From the NCBI GenBank assembly GCA_016719755.1, contig JADJYM010000015.1, positions 496,001-560,000 on the forward strand: a stretch of DNA of 64,000 nt, given 5' to 3'. Within the stretch, counting starts at the first letter, position 1. The number at the start of each line of letters is the position of its first letter. A model generated the notes under the pieces. That model was not told the DNA's origin and did no database searches. It saw only the letters and a program-made list of their open reading frames with translations. Below are positions 33,981 to 42,679 of this stretch, piece after piece. This DNA is from Novosphingobium sp. Lineage in GTDB: Bacteria > Pseudomonadota > Alphaproteobacteria > Sphingomonadales > Sphingomonadaceae. The position numbers and the translations under genes were made by a program.

Positions 33981-35027
33981 TCAGCGCTGGAAGCGGCGCC
34001 CCAGCAAGGTGAGCAGTTCATACTGCGACAGGCCGCTGATGGCCGAAGCCTCTGGCAGGGCATAGTCGGCGCTCACCCAGTCCCCTTCGCGCAGGTGCGG
34101 CGCGGCGGTCAGGTCGATGATCGTCATGTCCATCGAGACGCGGCCCAGCACCGGCAGCGCGGCTCCATCGGCGCTGCGCATCGTGCCCTTGCCCGACCAG
34201 CAGCGCAGGTAGCCATCGGCATAGCCGATCGAGATCAGCCCGACGCGCATGGCCGCAGGGGCGATGAAGGTAGCGTTGTAACCCGCGCCATCCCCGGCGG
34301 CGAGCTGGCGCACCTGGATGATCGCCGCCTCTGGCCGCACCACCTGGCGGATATGGGGGGCGAGCGCACCGCACGGGACGCCGCCGTAAAGCGCGATGCC
34401 CGGACGGGTGAGGTCGCCGTGGTAGTCAGCGCCCAGCGCGATGCCTGCGCTGTTGGCCAGGCTGGCGCGGGCGTGGGGCACCATGCGCCGCGCCTCCTGC
34501 CAGCGCGCCAGTTGCACGGCGTTGAGCGGGCTGTCCTCTTCTGCCGAGGCAAGGTGCGAAAGCAGCGCGTCGATCTCTAGCCCCGCAACCAGCGGATCAG
34601 CCAGATCGGCAAGCGACAGCCCAAGCCGGTTGATGCCGGTATCCACCATCGCATGGCACGGCCCGCCCCCGGCATCGCGCCACAGCCGGGCCTGATGGAG
34701 CGAATTGATCACCGGACGAACGCCCAGCGCGCGGGCGAAGGCGCAATCCGCCGGGCTCAGCGGTCCGTGCAGCACGGCGACGGTTCCGGGCGCGGCAAGC
34801 GGAGCCACGCTCGCCGCCTCGCCCCAATGGGCGACGAAGAAATCGCGGCACCCGGCATCGCGCAGTACCGGCACGGCAATCGCCGCACCCAGGCCATAGG
34901 CATCGGCCTTGACCGCCGCGCCCGCGCTGGCCCGCCCCGACAGCGCATTGAGCGCGCGCCAATTGGCGGCGAGCGCCTCGCGGTCGATGATCAGGCGCAG
35001 CGCGGGCGGCGGTGGTTCAGGCGGCAT
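33981..35027 (-). CDS. alr: Alanine racemase
   Basis: A 348-residue PLP enzyme that makes D-alanine for peptidoglycan. The PLP lysine is Lys40 in AAVKADAYGLG and the second catalytic base is the Tyr in GAGYNATF; the SMDMTIIDLT strand is also conserved. Its start overlaps the end of the transporter gene by 11 bases, so the two are translated together. The protein is slightly shorter than most Alr (about 360) but intact. Confidence 0.94.
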   Translation of the reverse strand: MPPEPPPPALRLIIDREALAANWRALNALSGRASAGAAVKADAYGLGAAIAVPVLRDAGCRDFFVAHWGEAASVAPLAAPGTVAVLHGPLSPADCAFARALGVRPVINSLHQARLWRDAGGGPCHAMVDTGINRLGLSLADLADPLVAGLEIDALLSHLASAEEDSPLNAVQLARWQEARRMVPHARASLANSAGIALGADYHGDLTRPGIALYGGVPCGALAPHIRQVVRPEAAIIQVRQLAAGDGAGYNATFIAPAAMRVGLISIGYADGYLRCWSGKGTMRSADGAALPVLGRVSMDMTIIDLTAAPHLREGDWVSADYALPEASAISGLSQYELLTLLGRRFQR

Positions 35028-36648
35028 CTTGCTCGAAATCGCGCGGCGGTCCGCCCTTCAGCCCCCACAGCGCAACCAGGAAGGCCATCAGCACGACGAC
35101 CCAGGTGTACCATAGCCCGGAATAGGGATCGCCGGTCTTGGCGACGATGAAGCCGGAAATGAACGGCAGGAACCCGCCGAAATAGCCGGTGCCCAGGTGG
35201 TAGGGGATCGACATCGACGAGTAGCGGATGCGCGGCGGGAACATCTCCGCCAGCAGCGCCGCGACCGGGCCATAAGTCGCCCCGGACAGCGCCATCAGCA
35301 ACAGCAGCGCGCCAAGGATGATCGCGGTGTCGCCCCACGATGGCCTGACCTTGGAAAAGTCATAGCCCGCCTCGGTCAGCCAGGTCTGCAATTGCTTGCC
35401 GCGCGCCGCCTTGTCGGCCCAGGGATAGCTGTCGAGCGGCAGCGCCTTGCCGCCGACCGTGGCAACCAGGGTGTCGGACTTGCCAAGATCATAGCTGACC
35501 CCGGTGCCGGCCAGATCGCCCAGCAGGATCGCGCAGTTGGTCGTCTGCTCCTGCGCGAAGGGATTGTAATCGCAGACCGGGCCGGAAACGACCACCGGCG
35601 CGCGCTCCGCCGCGGCGGCAAGGCCCGGGTTGGCGTGGGCGCCGATCACCCAATAGGTCGGGAACAGCAGCAGCAGAGTCAGCGCATAGCCCCAGACAAT
35701 CGGCTTCTTGCGCCCGATCTTGTCGGAAAGGTGCCCGGCCCACAGGTAGAACCCCATGCCCAGCGCGGCGGCCAGGCCAACAATGACCTCGGCGGTGGTG
35801 TCCTCCACCCGCATCGCGGTCTTCAGGAATGTCAGGCCGCTGAACATCGCGGTGTACCAGATCACGGTCAGGCCCGCGGCGATGCCGAACAGGGCGATGA
35901 AGATCCGGCGCTTGTTGCCCGGATAGGTCAGGCTTTCGACAAACGGATTGCCGGCCAGTTCGCCTTCCTCGCGCATCGCCTGGAAAACCGGGCTTTCGGA
36001 AAGCTTGACCCGCATCCACAATGAGATGGCAAGCAGCGCGATCGACAGCAGGAACGGCACGCGCCAGCCCCATGATGCCCAGGTTTCCGGGCTCATCAGC
36101 GCCTTGCAGCCAAGCACCACGATCAGGCTGAGCACAAAGCCGCCAACCACGCTGGCCTGGATATAGCTCGTGAAATAGCCCCGCTTTTCCGGCGGGGCGT
36201 GTTCGGCGACATAGACCGCCGCGCCGCCGTATTCACCGCCCAGCGCCAGCCCCTGCAGGATGCGCAGCAGCAGCACCAGCGCCGGGGCGGCATAGCCGAT
36301 GCTTTCGGCCGAGGGGATCAGGCCGACGCCAGCCGTGGCGATCCCCATCAGCGTCACCGTGACAAGGAAGGTGTACTTGCGGCCCAGCTTGTCGCCCAGA
36401 TAGCCGAACAGCACCGCACCCAGCGGGCGGAACCCGAAGCCGACCGCAAAGCCCGCCCAGACCAGCAGCGTTTCCAGCGTGGCATTGCCCGAAGGAAAGA
36501 AGGTCTTGCCGATGATCGCGGCGAGCGTGCCGTAAATGAAGAAATCGTACCATTCGAACACGGTGCCGGCCGAAGAAGCGCCGATCACCAACCGGATATC
36601 GGCCGGTTTCGGCTCTACGCCTGGATGCCGTGCTGGCTCGCTGGTCAT
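35017..36648 (-). CDS. MFS transporter, MHS (metabolite:H+ symporter) family
   Basis: A 543-residue, 12-helix proton symporter. The start at 36648 (MTSEPARHPG) follows a GGGAG Shine-Dalgarno. MHS signatures are GTVFEWYDFFIYGTLA, GYLGDKLGRKYTFL and RILQGLALGGEYGGAA. Family members move dicarboxylates, proline or shikimate-like acids. About 100 residues (roughly 338-436), rich in polar residues and containing two cysteines, are inserted between two late helices, which explains the extra length over the usual 430-450. It lies between the IscU-like and alr genes. Confidence 0.88.
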   Translation of the reverse strand: MTSEPARHPGVEPKPADIRLVIGASSAGTVFEWYDFFIYGTLAAIIGKTFFPSGNATLETLLVWAGFAVGFGFRPLGAVLFGYLGDKLGRKYTFLVTVTLMGIATAGVGLIPSAESIGYAAPALVLLLRILQGLALGGEYGGAAVYVAEHAPPEKRGYFTSYIQASVVGGFVLSLIVVLGCKALMSPETWASWGWRVPFLLSIALLAISLWMRVKLSESPVFQAMREEGELAGNPFVESLTYPGNKRRIFIALFGIAAGLTVIWYTAMFSGLTFLKTAMRVEDTTAEVIVGLAAALGMGFYLWAGHLSDKIGRKKPIVWGYALTLLLLFPTYWVIGAHANPGLAAAAERAPVVVSGPVCDYNPFAQEQTTNCAILLGDLAGTGVSYDLGKSDTLVATVGGKALPLDSYPWADKAARGKQLQTWLTEAGYDFSKVRPSWGDTAIILGALLLLMALSGATYGPVAALLAEMFPPRIRYSSMSIPYHLGTGYFGGFLPFISGFIVAKTGDPYSGLWYTWVVVLMAFLVALWGLKGGPPRDFEQDAA

Positions 36649-36692
36649 GCTTGGATCTCCCACCCGTCGTTGGGCACGCTCTAACGCGGCAA

Positions 36693-37118
36693 TCAGGCGG
36701 AGGGAAGCGCCTCAAGCGCGGCCTTCCACGGCAGCAGGATCGCCCCGTGCCGCCCGGGATAGGCCTGCGCGGCGGCGATGGCGCCCAGTCCGGGCCAGTC
36801 CGGCAGCTCGGCGCCCTCCCCCAGCCACGCCTGAATCGCGGCCAGCGCGGCGGCAATCGCGGCGCGGTCCTGGCCGGTTGCGGCCTCGGCAAAGATCGCG
36901 GCGGATGCCTGACCCACGGCGCAGGCCTGCGCGCGCAGGCCGATCCGCGCGATCCTGCCGTCCGCGCCGCAGCCCAGCCCCATCTCGATCCGGCTGCCGC
37001 AGGCGGGCGAGCGGGCCGATCCGCTCAAGGGCAGGTCGTGCCCGGTTAGCGGAAAGCGGGCAAGCGCGGTCGCCAGCGCCAGGACTTCCGGCGTGTAAAG
37101 CACTGCGGCGGAAGCCAT
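36693..37118 (-). CDS. IscU/NifU-like iron-sulfur scaffold protein
   Basis: A 141-residue protein with the cysteine pattern of the NifU N-terminal fold: PACGSRIEMGLGCGADGRI and RAQACAVGQASAAIFAEA. Family members assemble or transfer Fe-S clusters. The sequence is short and Ala-rich compared with IscU, and no isc or suf genes are adjacent, so it is better described as an IscU-like protein. It lies 2 bases after cvpA. Confidence 0.8.
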   Translation of the reverse strand: MASAAVLYTPEVLALATALARFPLTGHDLPLSGSARSPACGSRIEMGLGCGADGRIARIGLRAQACAVGQASAAIFAEAATGQDRAAIAAALAAIQAWLGEGAELPDWPGLGAIAAAQAYPGRHGAILLPWKAALEALPSA

Positions 37119-37120
37119 GG

Positions 37121-37651
37121 TCAGTCCTTCTTACCCGCCGTGGCGGCGGCAGCGGCGGCTTCCTTGCGGCGCTCGGCGATCATCTGGACCAGCGCCTCGC
37201 TCGCCGCGTTGACGAAGGGATAGCTGCGCGACTGGGTGATCCAGGTCGGCCGGCCGCCCGCGCCCCAGACCGTGTCATAGCCCAGCACCAGCAGCGAGAA
37301 GGCCACGACCACGATCAGCATGCCCTTGATCGAGCCAAAACCAAAGCCCAGCACCCGGTCGATCGGGCCAAGCACGGAATTGCGGCTTGCCTCGCCCATG
37401 CGGTTGGCGAGCAGCTTGAAGATGGCATAGGGCACCAGCAGCAGGATCGCGAAAGCCAGCACCGCCGCGCCGCTTTCCGTGCCGATGTGCGGCACCAGCG
37501 CCTCGCTGAGCGGGGTGTGGAGCTGGCGGATCGCCACCATCGACACCACCCAGGCAGCGAGCGCCAGCACCTCTTGCACGAAGCCGCGCATGAAGCCTGT
37601 AATCGCGCCCAGTCCGACCAGGACCAGCACGGCAATATCGAAACCCGTCAT
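37121..37651 (-). CDS. cvpA: CvpA family inner-membrane protein
   Basis: A 176-residue protein with four predicted transmembrane helices, starting MTGFDIAVLVLVGLGAITGF and containing GFVQEVLALAAWVVSMVAI, both typical of CvpA (colicin V production protein). A polar Lys/Ala-rich C-terminus is cytosolic. Family function in purine/envelope stress is only partly known. It sits between radA and the IscU-like gene; radA-cvpA adjacency is common in alphaproteobacteria. Confidence 0.9.
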   Translation of the reverse strand: MTGFDIAVLVLVGLGAITGFMRGFVQEVLALAAWVVSMVAIRQLHTPLSEALVPHIGTESGAAVLAFAILLLVPYAIFKLLANRMGEASRNSVLGPIDRVLGFGFGSIKGMLIVVVAFSLLVLGYDTVWGAGGRPTWITQSRSYPFVNAASEALVQMIAERRKEAAAAAATAGKKD

Positions 37652-37662
37652 AGGTTTGGACC

Positions 37663-39030
37663 CTATGAGGCGCCCATGATCCGGTCAACGAGATTTGGGA
37701 GCATCGCGATGGCGGCGAATCGCGATCCGTCGCGCTTTTCGCTCGCTTCGCCGGGTCCGAAGGCACTGGTAAAGCCCAGCTTGGCGGCCTCACGCAGGCG
37801 CACTCCGGAATGGGCGACCGGGCGGACTTCCCCGGCCAGCGACACTTCCCCGAACCATACCGCATCGCGGCCCAGCGGCTTGTCGGCCAATGCCGATACC
37901 AGCGCTGCGGCCACCGCCAGATCGGCCGCCGGATCGGCGAGGCGATAGCCGCCCGCGACGTTGAGATAGACTTCCGCCGAGGAGAAATTGAGCCCGCAGC
38001 GCGCCTCCAGCACGGCAAGCAGCATGGCAAGCCGACCGCTGTCCCAGCCCACGACCGCGCGGCGCGGCGTGGCGCCGCTGGCCAGGCGGACGATCAGCGC
38101 CTGGATCTCGACCAGCACCGGCCGCGTCCCCTCGATTGCGGGGAACACCGCGCTGCCCGCTACCGGCTGTTCACGCCCCGAAAGGAACAGCAGCGATGGA
38201 TTGCCGACTTCGGCCAGCCCCTGCCCTTCCATGGCGAAGACGCCGATCTCGTCAACCGGGCCGAAGCGGTTCTTGATCGAACGGAGGATGCGGTATTGGT
38301 GGCTGCGCTCACCTTCAAAGCTCATCACCACGTCGACCATGTGTTCCAGCACGCGCGGTCCGGCGATCGAGCCGTCCTTGGTGACATGGCCGACCAGCAC
38401 CAGCGCCGCGCCGCTGTCCTTGGCATAGCGGATCAGTTCGAACGCGCAGGCACGGACCTGGCTGACCGTGCCCGGGGCGCCCTCGATCTGGTCGGAATGC
38501 ATGGTCTGGATCGAATCGATCACCAGCAGCGCCGGCGGGTCCATCATCGCCAGCGTGGTCAGGATGTCGCGTACCGAGGTTGCCGCCGCCAGCCGCACTG
38601 GCGCCCCGCCCAACCCCAGCCGGTCGGCGCGCAGCCGCACCTGCCCGGCAGCTTCCTCGCCGCTGATATAGACCGTTTCGGCCCCGCTTTTCGCCATATG
38701 GGCAGATGCCTGGAGCAGCAGGGTCGATTTGCCGATCCCGGGATCGCCGCCCATCAACACCGCCGAACCGGGGACAAGCCCGCCGCCCAGCGCCCGGTCG
38801 AATTCGGCAAGGCCGGTGGAGCGCCGCTTCAGCACCTCTCCGGGGGCATCGAGCGGGGCAAATTCAATCGGTCGGCCGCCGCTGGACAGGTCATGCTTCG
38901 CGGAAAAGACCGTTGCGGGCGCGTCTTCCGCCAGGCTGTTCCATTCGCCGCAATCGGCACACTGGCCCTGCCAGCGGGTGGCGACACTGCCGCAGGCCTG
39001 GCAGACATAGCGGCGTTTGGGCTTGGCCAT
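37663..39030 (-). CDS. radA: DNA repair protein RadA
   Basis: A 455-residue RecA-like ATPase acting in branch migration and recombination. From the ATG at 39030: a zinc finger (YVCQACGS and GQCADCGEWN), Walker A GGDPGIGKSTLLLQ, the RadA-specific KNRFGP motif, and a Lon-like C-terminal domain (VAGGYRLADPAADLAVAAALVS). Divergent from the patatin gene across 104 bases. Confidence 0.95.
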   Translation of the reverse strand: MAKPKRRYVCQACGSVATRWQGQCADCGEWNSLAEDAPATVFSAKHDLSSGGRPIEFAPLDAPGEVLKRRSTGLAEFDRALGGGLVPGSAVLMGGDPGIGKSTLLLQASAHMAKSGAETVYISGEEAAGQVRLRADRLGLGGAPVRLAAATSVRDILTTLAMMDPPALLVIDSIQTMHSDQIEGAPGTVSQVRACAFELIRYAKDSGAALVLVGHVTKDGSIAGPRVLEHMVDVVMSFEGERSHQYRILRSIKNRFGPVDEIGVFAMEGQGLAEVGNPSLLFLSGREQPVAGSAVFPAIEGTRPVLVEIQALIVRLASGATPRRAVVGWDSGRLAMLLAVLEARCGLNFSSAEVYLNVAGGYRLADPAADLAVAAALVSALADKPLGRDAVWFGEVSLAGEVRPVAHSGVRLREAAKLGFTSAFGPGEASEKRDGSRFAAIAMLPNLVDRIMGAS

Positions 39031-39134
39031 GGCCCGGCGATAATCGGAACGAACGGGGAACGCAAGCGCGATATGCACTTGTCCCCAAGCACCTGCTTGG
39101 CGCGGGGCGGGATTATCTGCCACTATGCCCGGCG

Positions 39135-41456
39135 ATGCGGCAGAAGGAACTCAGGATCGCGCTGGTCTGCTATGGCGGGGTTAGCCTGGCGATCTATATG
39201 CACGGGGTGACCAAGGAGCTGTGGAAGCTCGCCCGCGCCAGCCGCGCGTTCCACGGCGGCGAACGGCCGCATGGCGGTACCGAGGCGATCTACCTCAAGC
39301 TGCTGGAGCGCATCCGCGATCTCCACGCGCTCAAGCTGCGGGTCCTGCCCGATATCATCGCCGGGGCATCGGCAGGCGGGATCAACGGGGTGTTCCTGGC
39401 CCAGGCGATCCATTCCGGGCAGAGCCTCGATCCGCTGACCGATCTGTGGCTGGAGCGCGCCGACGTCGACGTGCTGACCGATCCCGACGCACGGCCGATG
39501 TGGAAGTTCGCGAAGTTCTGGGCGATGCCGCTGGTCTGGTTCATGCTCAAGCGCCCCGGCAACGTGGTGTCGGAAAGCGTCGCTCCGCAGACCCGCAGTG
39601 AAGTGCGGGCCAAGCTTTCCCGCCTGATCCGTTCGCGCTGGTTCGAGCCGCCATTCGGCGGTCTGGGCTTCTCGCGCCTGCTGTGCGAGGCGCTGGAGGC
39701 AATGCGCGCGGCGCCATCGGGCCTGCCGCTGCTGCCGCCGGGCCATCCGGTCGACCTGTTCGTCACCGCCACCGACTTTGCCGGCCATCTGCAGGAACTG
39801 CGGCTCAACAGTCCGCCCCTGATCGAAGAGAGCGAGCACCGCGTCTCGCTGGGGTTCCGATCGCCAACGCCTGCCGAAAGCGGCGCGGCGCTGGCTCATC
39901 CGCTGGAACTGATCTTCGCGGCCCGCGCCACGGCCAGTTTTCCGGGAGCCTTCCCGGCGCTGCGCCTGGCAGAGATCGACGCGCTGGCGCGCGAGCGCGG
40001 GCAGGACTGGGCGAGCCGCGCGGCCTTCGTTGCGCGGACCCTGCCCCAGCACGCCCAGCGCGGCGATCCGGAAACCGTGGCGCTGATCGATGGGTCGGTG
40101 CTGGTCAACGCCCCCTTTGCCGAGGCCATGGGCGTGCTGCACGACCGCCCGGCGCAGCGCGAGGTTGACCGGCGCTTTGTCTATATCGATCCGCATCCGG
40201 ACCGGGTTGGCGGGCTGCAACGTGGCGATCCGCGCCCGCCGGGGTTCTTTTCGGTGATCTTCGGCTCGCTCTCCTCGATCCCGCGCGAACAGCCGATCCG
40301 CGACAACCTTGAGGAAATCGCCCGCCACTCGCGTGAGCTGGAAAGCCTGCGGCGGATCATCGACGAGCTGCGCCCCGAAGTGGAGGAGGCGGTCGAAAAG
40401 CTGTTCGGCCACACCCTGTTCCTCGACAAGCCGACCGTCGCGCGGCTGACCGCCTGGCGGGCCAGGGCGCAGCAGGCGGCAGCCGAGCGCGCGGGCTATG
40501 CCTTTCATGCCTATGCCCAGGTCAAGTTCTCAGGCGTGATCGATGCGCTGGCCGACGTGGTCCACGCCGCCGCGCCGGACCTGTTGCTGCCCGGTCCGGT
40601 GCCGCTGGCCGATGCTTTCACGCGCCATCTGTCGCTCAATGGCCTTGACCGGATCGCGGGCAGCAAGGGCGGCGCATCCGATGCGGCGGTGGCGTTTTTC
40701 CGCGATCATGATCTTGGCTATCGCATCCGGCGGCTGCGGCTGCTGGCGCGGCGCCTGTCGGAGGACTGGGACGATATCGACCCGGAAGACCCGGGCGCCC
40801 GCGAACGCGCGCGCGATGCGGTCTACCGGGCGCTGGCGCTCTATTTCGACCGCGAGGCAAGCGCCTCTCTAGGGCCGGATTTCGGGCAGGTCGCGCGCGA
40901 GGCGTTGACCCGGCCGGACCACGTTCTGGCCGAAATCGCCAACCGCCGCCAGCTTCCCGCGACCGACCTGGTCGTCGATGCCCTGCTGGCCGAAGCCATG
41001 GCCGGCCTGCCCAAGGCGCTGCGCCGACGGGTGCTGCTGACCTACCTGGGATTCCCGTTCTACGACACGGTCACCCTGCCGCTGCTGCGCGGCGAGGGGA
41101 CGACCGAGTTCGATCCCGCCAAGGTCGACCGGATCTCGCCCGACGATTGCACCGCGATCCGCCAGGGCGGCGCGCAGGCGACGTTGCGGGGGGTGGAATT
41201 CTACAATTTCGGCGCCTTCTTCAGCCGCGCCTACCGCGAGAACGACTATCTGTGGGGGCGGCTCCACGGGGTGGAGCGGATGCTCGATCTGGTCGCCTCC
41301 GCGCTCCCGGTGGGGATGGAAATCGAGGCGGCGGAATTGCTGGCGCTGAAGCGCGAAGCGTTCCTGGCGGTGCTGGACGAGGAAGAACCGCGCCTGCGCA
41401 CCGATCCCGGACTGGTCGCCGGGATCAGGCGCGAGGTTGAGGCGATCCCGGTCTGA
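39135..41456 (+). CDS. Large patatin-like phospholipase (DUF3376 type)
   Basis: A 773-residue putative acyl hydrolase. An oxyanion-hole region CYGGVSLAIYMHGV precedes the nucleophile elbow GASAGG (Ser near residue 79), and the catalytic Asp is in LIDGSVLVNAPF (near residue 318). The long C-terminal region (from about residue 400) is the DUF3376-like helical part found in related actinobacterial and sphingomonad proteins. No signal peptide is evident, so it probably acts in the cytosol or at the inner membrane. The lipid substrate is unknown. Confidence 0.85.
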   Translation: MRQKELRIALVCYGGVSLAIYMHGVTKELWKLARASRAFHGGERPHGGTEAIYLKLLERIRDLHALKLRVLPDIIAGASAGGINGVFLAQAIHSGQSLDPLTDLWLERADVDVLTDPDARPMWKFAKFWAMPLVWFMLKRPGNVVSESVAPQTRSEVRAKLSRLIRSRWFEPPFGGLGFSRLLCEALEAMRAAPSGLPLLPPGHPVDLFVTATDFAGHLQELRLNSPPLIEESEHRVSLGFRSPTPAESGAALAHPLELIFAARATASFPGAFPALRLAEIDALARERGQDWASRAAFVARTLPQHAQRGDPETVALIDGSVLVNAPFAEAMGVLHDRPAQREVDRRFVYIDPHPDRVGGLQRGDPRPPGFFSVIFGSLSSIPREQPIRDNLEEIARHSRELESLRRIIDELRPEVEEAVEKLFGHTLFLDKPTVARLTAWRARAQQAAAERAGYAFHAYAQVKFSGVIDALADVVHAAAPDLLLPGPVPLADAFTRHLSLNGLDRIAGSKGGASDAAVAFFRDHDLGYRIRRLRLLARRLSEDWDDIDPEDPGARERARDAVYRALALYFDREASASLGPDFGQVAREALTRPDHVLAEIANRRQLPATDLVVDALLAEAMAGLPKALRRRVLLTYLGFPFYDTVTLPLLRGEGTTEFDPAKVDRISPDDCTAIRQGGAQATLRGVEFYNFGAFFSRAYRENDYLWGRLHGVERMLDLVASALPVGMEIEAAELLALKREAFLAVLDEEEPRLRTDPGLVAGIRREVEAIPV

Positions 41457-41474
41457 CCGGGAGCGTCCCGGTCA
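41454..41474. terminator. Bidirectional hairpin joining two convergent stop codons
   Basis: A perfect 9-base stem TGACCGGGA (41454-41462) / TCCCGGTCA (41466-41474) with a GCG loop. The TGA at one end is the stop of the patatin gene and the TGA at the other (minus strand) is the stop of dnaJ. Symmetry suits transcription termination from both sides, though no T-run follows. Confidence 0.55.
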
Positions 41475-42611
41475 CTCCGTCAGCCCTTCCCAGGCTTCCT
41501 TGATCCGGTCGAAGAAGCCCTTGGATTGCGGCGTTTCCTCGCCCGTCTCGGTTTCCTGCAGCTCGCGCAGCAGTTCCTTCTGGCGGGCGGTCAGCTTGGT
41601 CGGCGTTTCGACCATGATCTCCAGCACCAGATCGCCGCGCCCGCGGCCCTGCAGCACCGGCATGCCCTCGCCGCGCTTGCGCAGCTGCTTGCCGGACTGG
41701 ATGCCCGCCGGAATGTCGACCTTGATCCGCTTGCCGTCGAGGCCCGGTATCTCGATCTCGCGGCCCAGCGCCGCCGTGGTGAAGCTGACCGGAACGCGGG
41801 TAAGCAGCGTCGTCCCGTCGCGGTCGAACACGCTGTGGCGGCGGATGTGGATGAAGATGTAGAGATCGCCCGGAGGCGCGCCGTGCGGACCCGCCTCGCC
41901 CTTGCCGGCCAGGCGGATGCGGGTGCCGGTATCGACGCCCGGGGGAATGGTGACGTCCAGAGTCTGCGGTTTGTCGACCCGCCCCTCGCCCCGGCAGGAG
42001 CGGCACGGTTTGTCGATCACCTCGCCCCGCCCGTGGCAGGTCGGGCAGGTGCGCTCGACCATGAAGAAGCCCTGCTGGGCGCGGACCTGGCCGTGCCCGC
42101 CGCACAGGTTGCAGCGCCGCGCGCCGGTGCCCGGCTCCGCCCCCGATCCGTCGCAGGGTTCGCAGCGCGCGGAAACCTCTATCTCGATCTGCGCGGACTT
42201 GCCGTGAAACGCCTCGTCGAGGGTGATTTCCATGTCATAACGCAGGTCCGCGCCGCGCCGCGCCTGCTGGCGACCGCCGCCGCCGAATGCCGATCCGAAG
42301 ATCGTCTCGAAGATGTCGCCAAGGTCCGAGAATCCGGCCCCGCCGCCCATCCCGCCAGGCCCGCCGCCGCCGGACATGCCCTGCTTGAAGGCATCGTGCC
42401 CGAACCGGTCATAGGCTGCGCGCTTCTGCGGGTCCTTGAGGCACTCATAGGCCTCGCTGATCGCCTTGAAACGGGCTTCCGCCTCGGCATCACCGGGATT
42501 CTTGTCCGGATGCCAGCGCATCGCCAGCTTGCGGTACGAGGACTTGATCGTCGCATCGTCCGCTGTCCGCTCGATTTCGAGCAATTGGTAAAAGTCGGCT
42601 TCAATCGCCAT
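41472..42611 (-). CDS. dnaJ: Chaperone DnaJ
   Basis: The Hsp40 partner of DnaK, 379 residues. J domain with the HPD motif (RWHPDKNPGD), Gly/Phe-rich linker (MSGGGGPGGMGGGAGF), four CxxCxGxG zinc repeats (CEPCDGSG, CNLCGGHG, CPTCHGRG, CRSCRGEG) and C-terminal substrate-binding domains are all intact. It follows dnaK after a 68-base spacer carrying a strong hairpin. Confidence 0.96.
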   Translation of the reverse strand: MAIEADFYQLLEIERTADDATIKSSYRKLAMRWHPDKNPGDAEAEARFKAISEAYECLKDPQKRAAYDRFGHDAFKQGMSGGGGPGGMGGGAGFSDLGDIFETIFGSAFGGGGRQQARRGADLRYDMEITLDEAFHGKSAQIEIEVSARCEPCDGSGAEPGTGARRCNLCGGHGQVRAQQGFFMVERTCPTCHGRGEVIDKPCRSCRGEGRVDKPQTLDVTIPPGVDTGTRIRLAGKGEAGPHGAPPGDLYIFIHIRRHSVFDRDGTTLLTRVPVSFTTAALGREIEIPGLDGKRIKVDIPAGIQSGKQLRKRGEGMPVLQGRGRGDLVLEIMVETPTKLTARQKELLRELQETETGEETPQSKGFFDRIKEAWEGLTE

Positions 42612-42631
42612 GATCGCACCCCGGCCCCCAT

Positions 42632-42662
42632 CCCGCCATTCCGCGCGGGGCGGAATGGCGGG
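42632..42662 (-). other. Strong stem-loop in the dnaK-dnaJ spacer
   Basis: CCCGCCATTCCGC (42632-42644) and GCGGAATGGCGGG (42650-42662) form a perfect 13-base-pair stem with a 5-base loop in the leftward dnaK-dnaJ transcript. There is no T-run, so it more likely stabilises the upstream dnaK message, or marks processing, than terminates. Confidence 0.65.
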
Positions 42663-42679
42663 GGGCGTTCACAGCTTGC

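Noticed and set aside
38706-39134. Upstream extension of the patatin-like protein over radA
   Set aside because: The extension is Arg/Pro-rich and antisense to radA; the conserved protein starts MRQKELRIALVCYGG at 39135.
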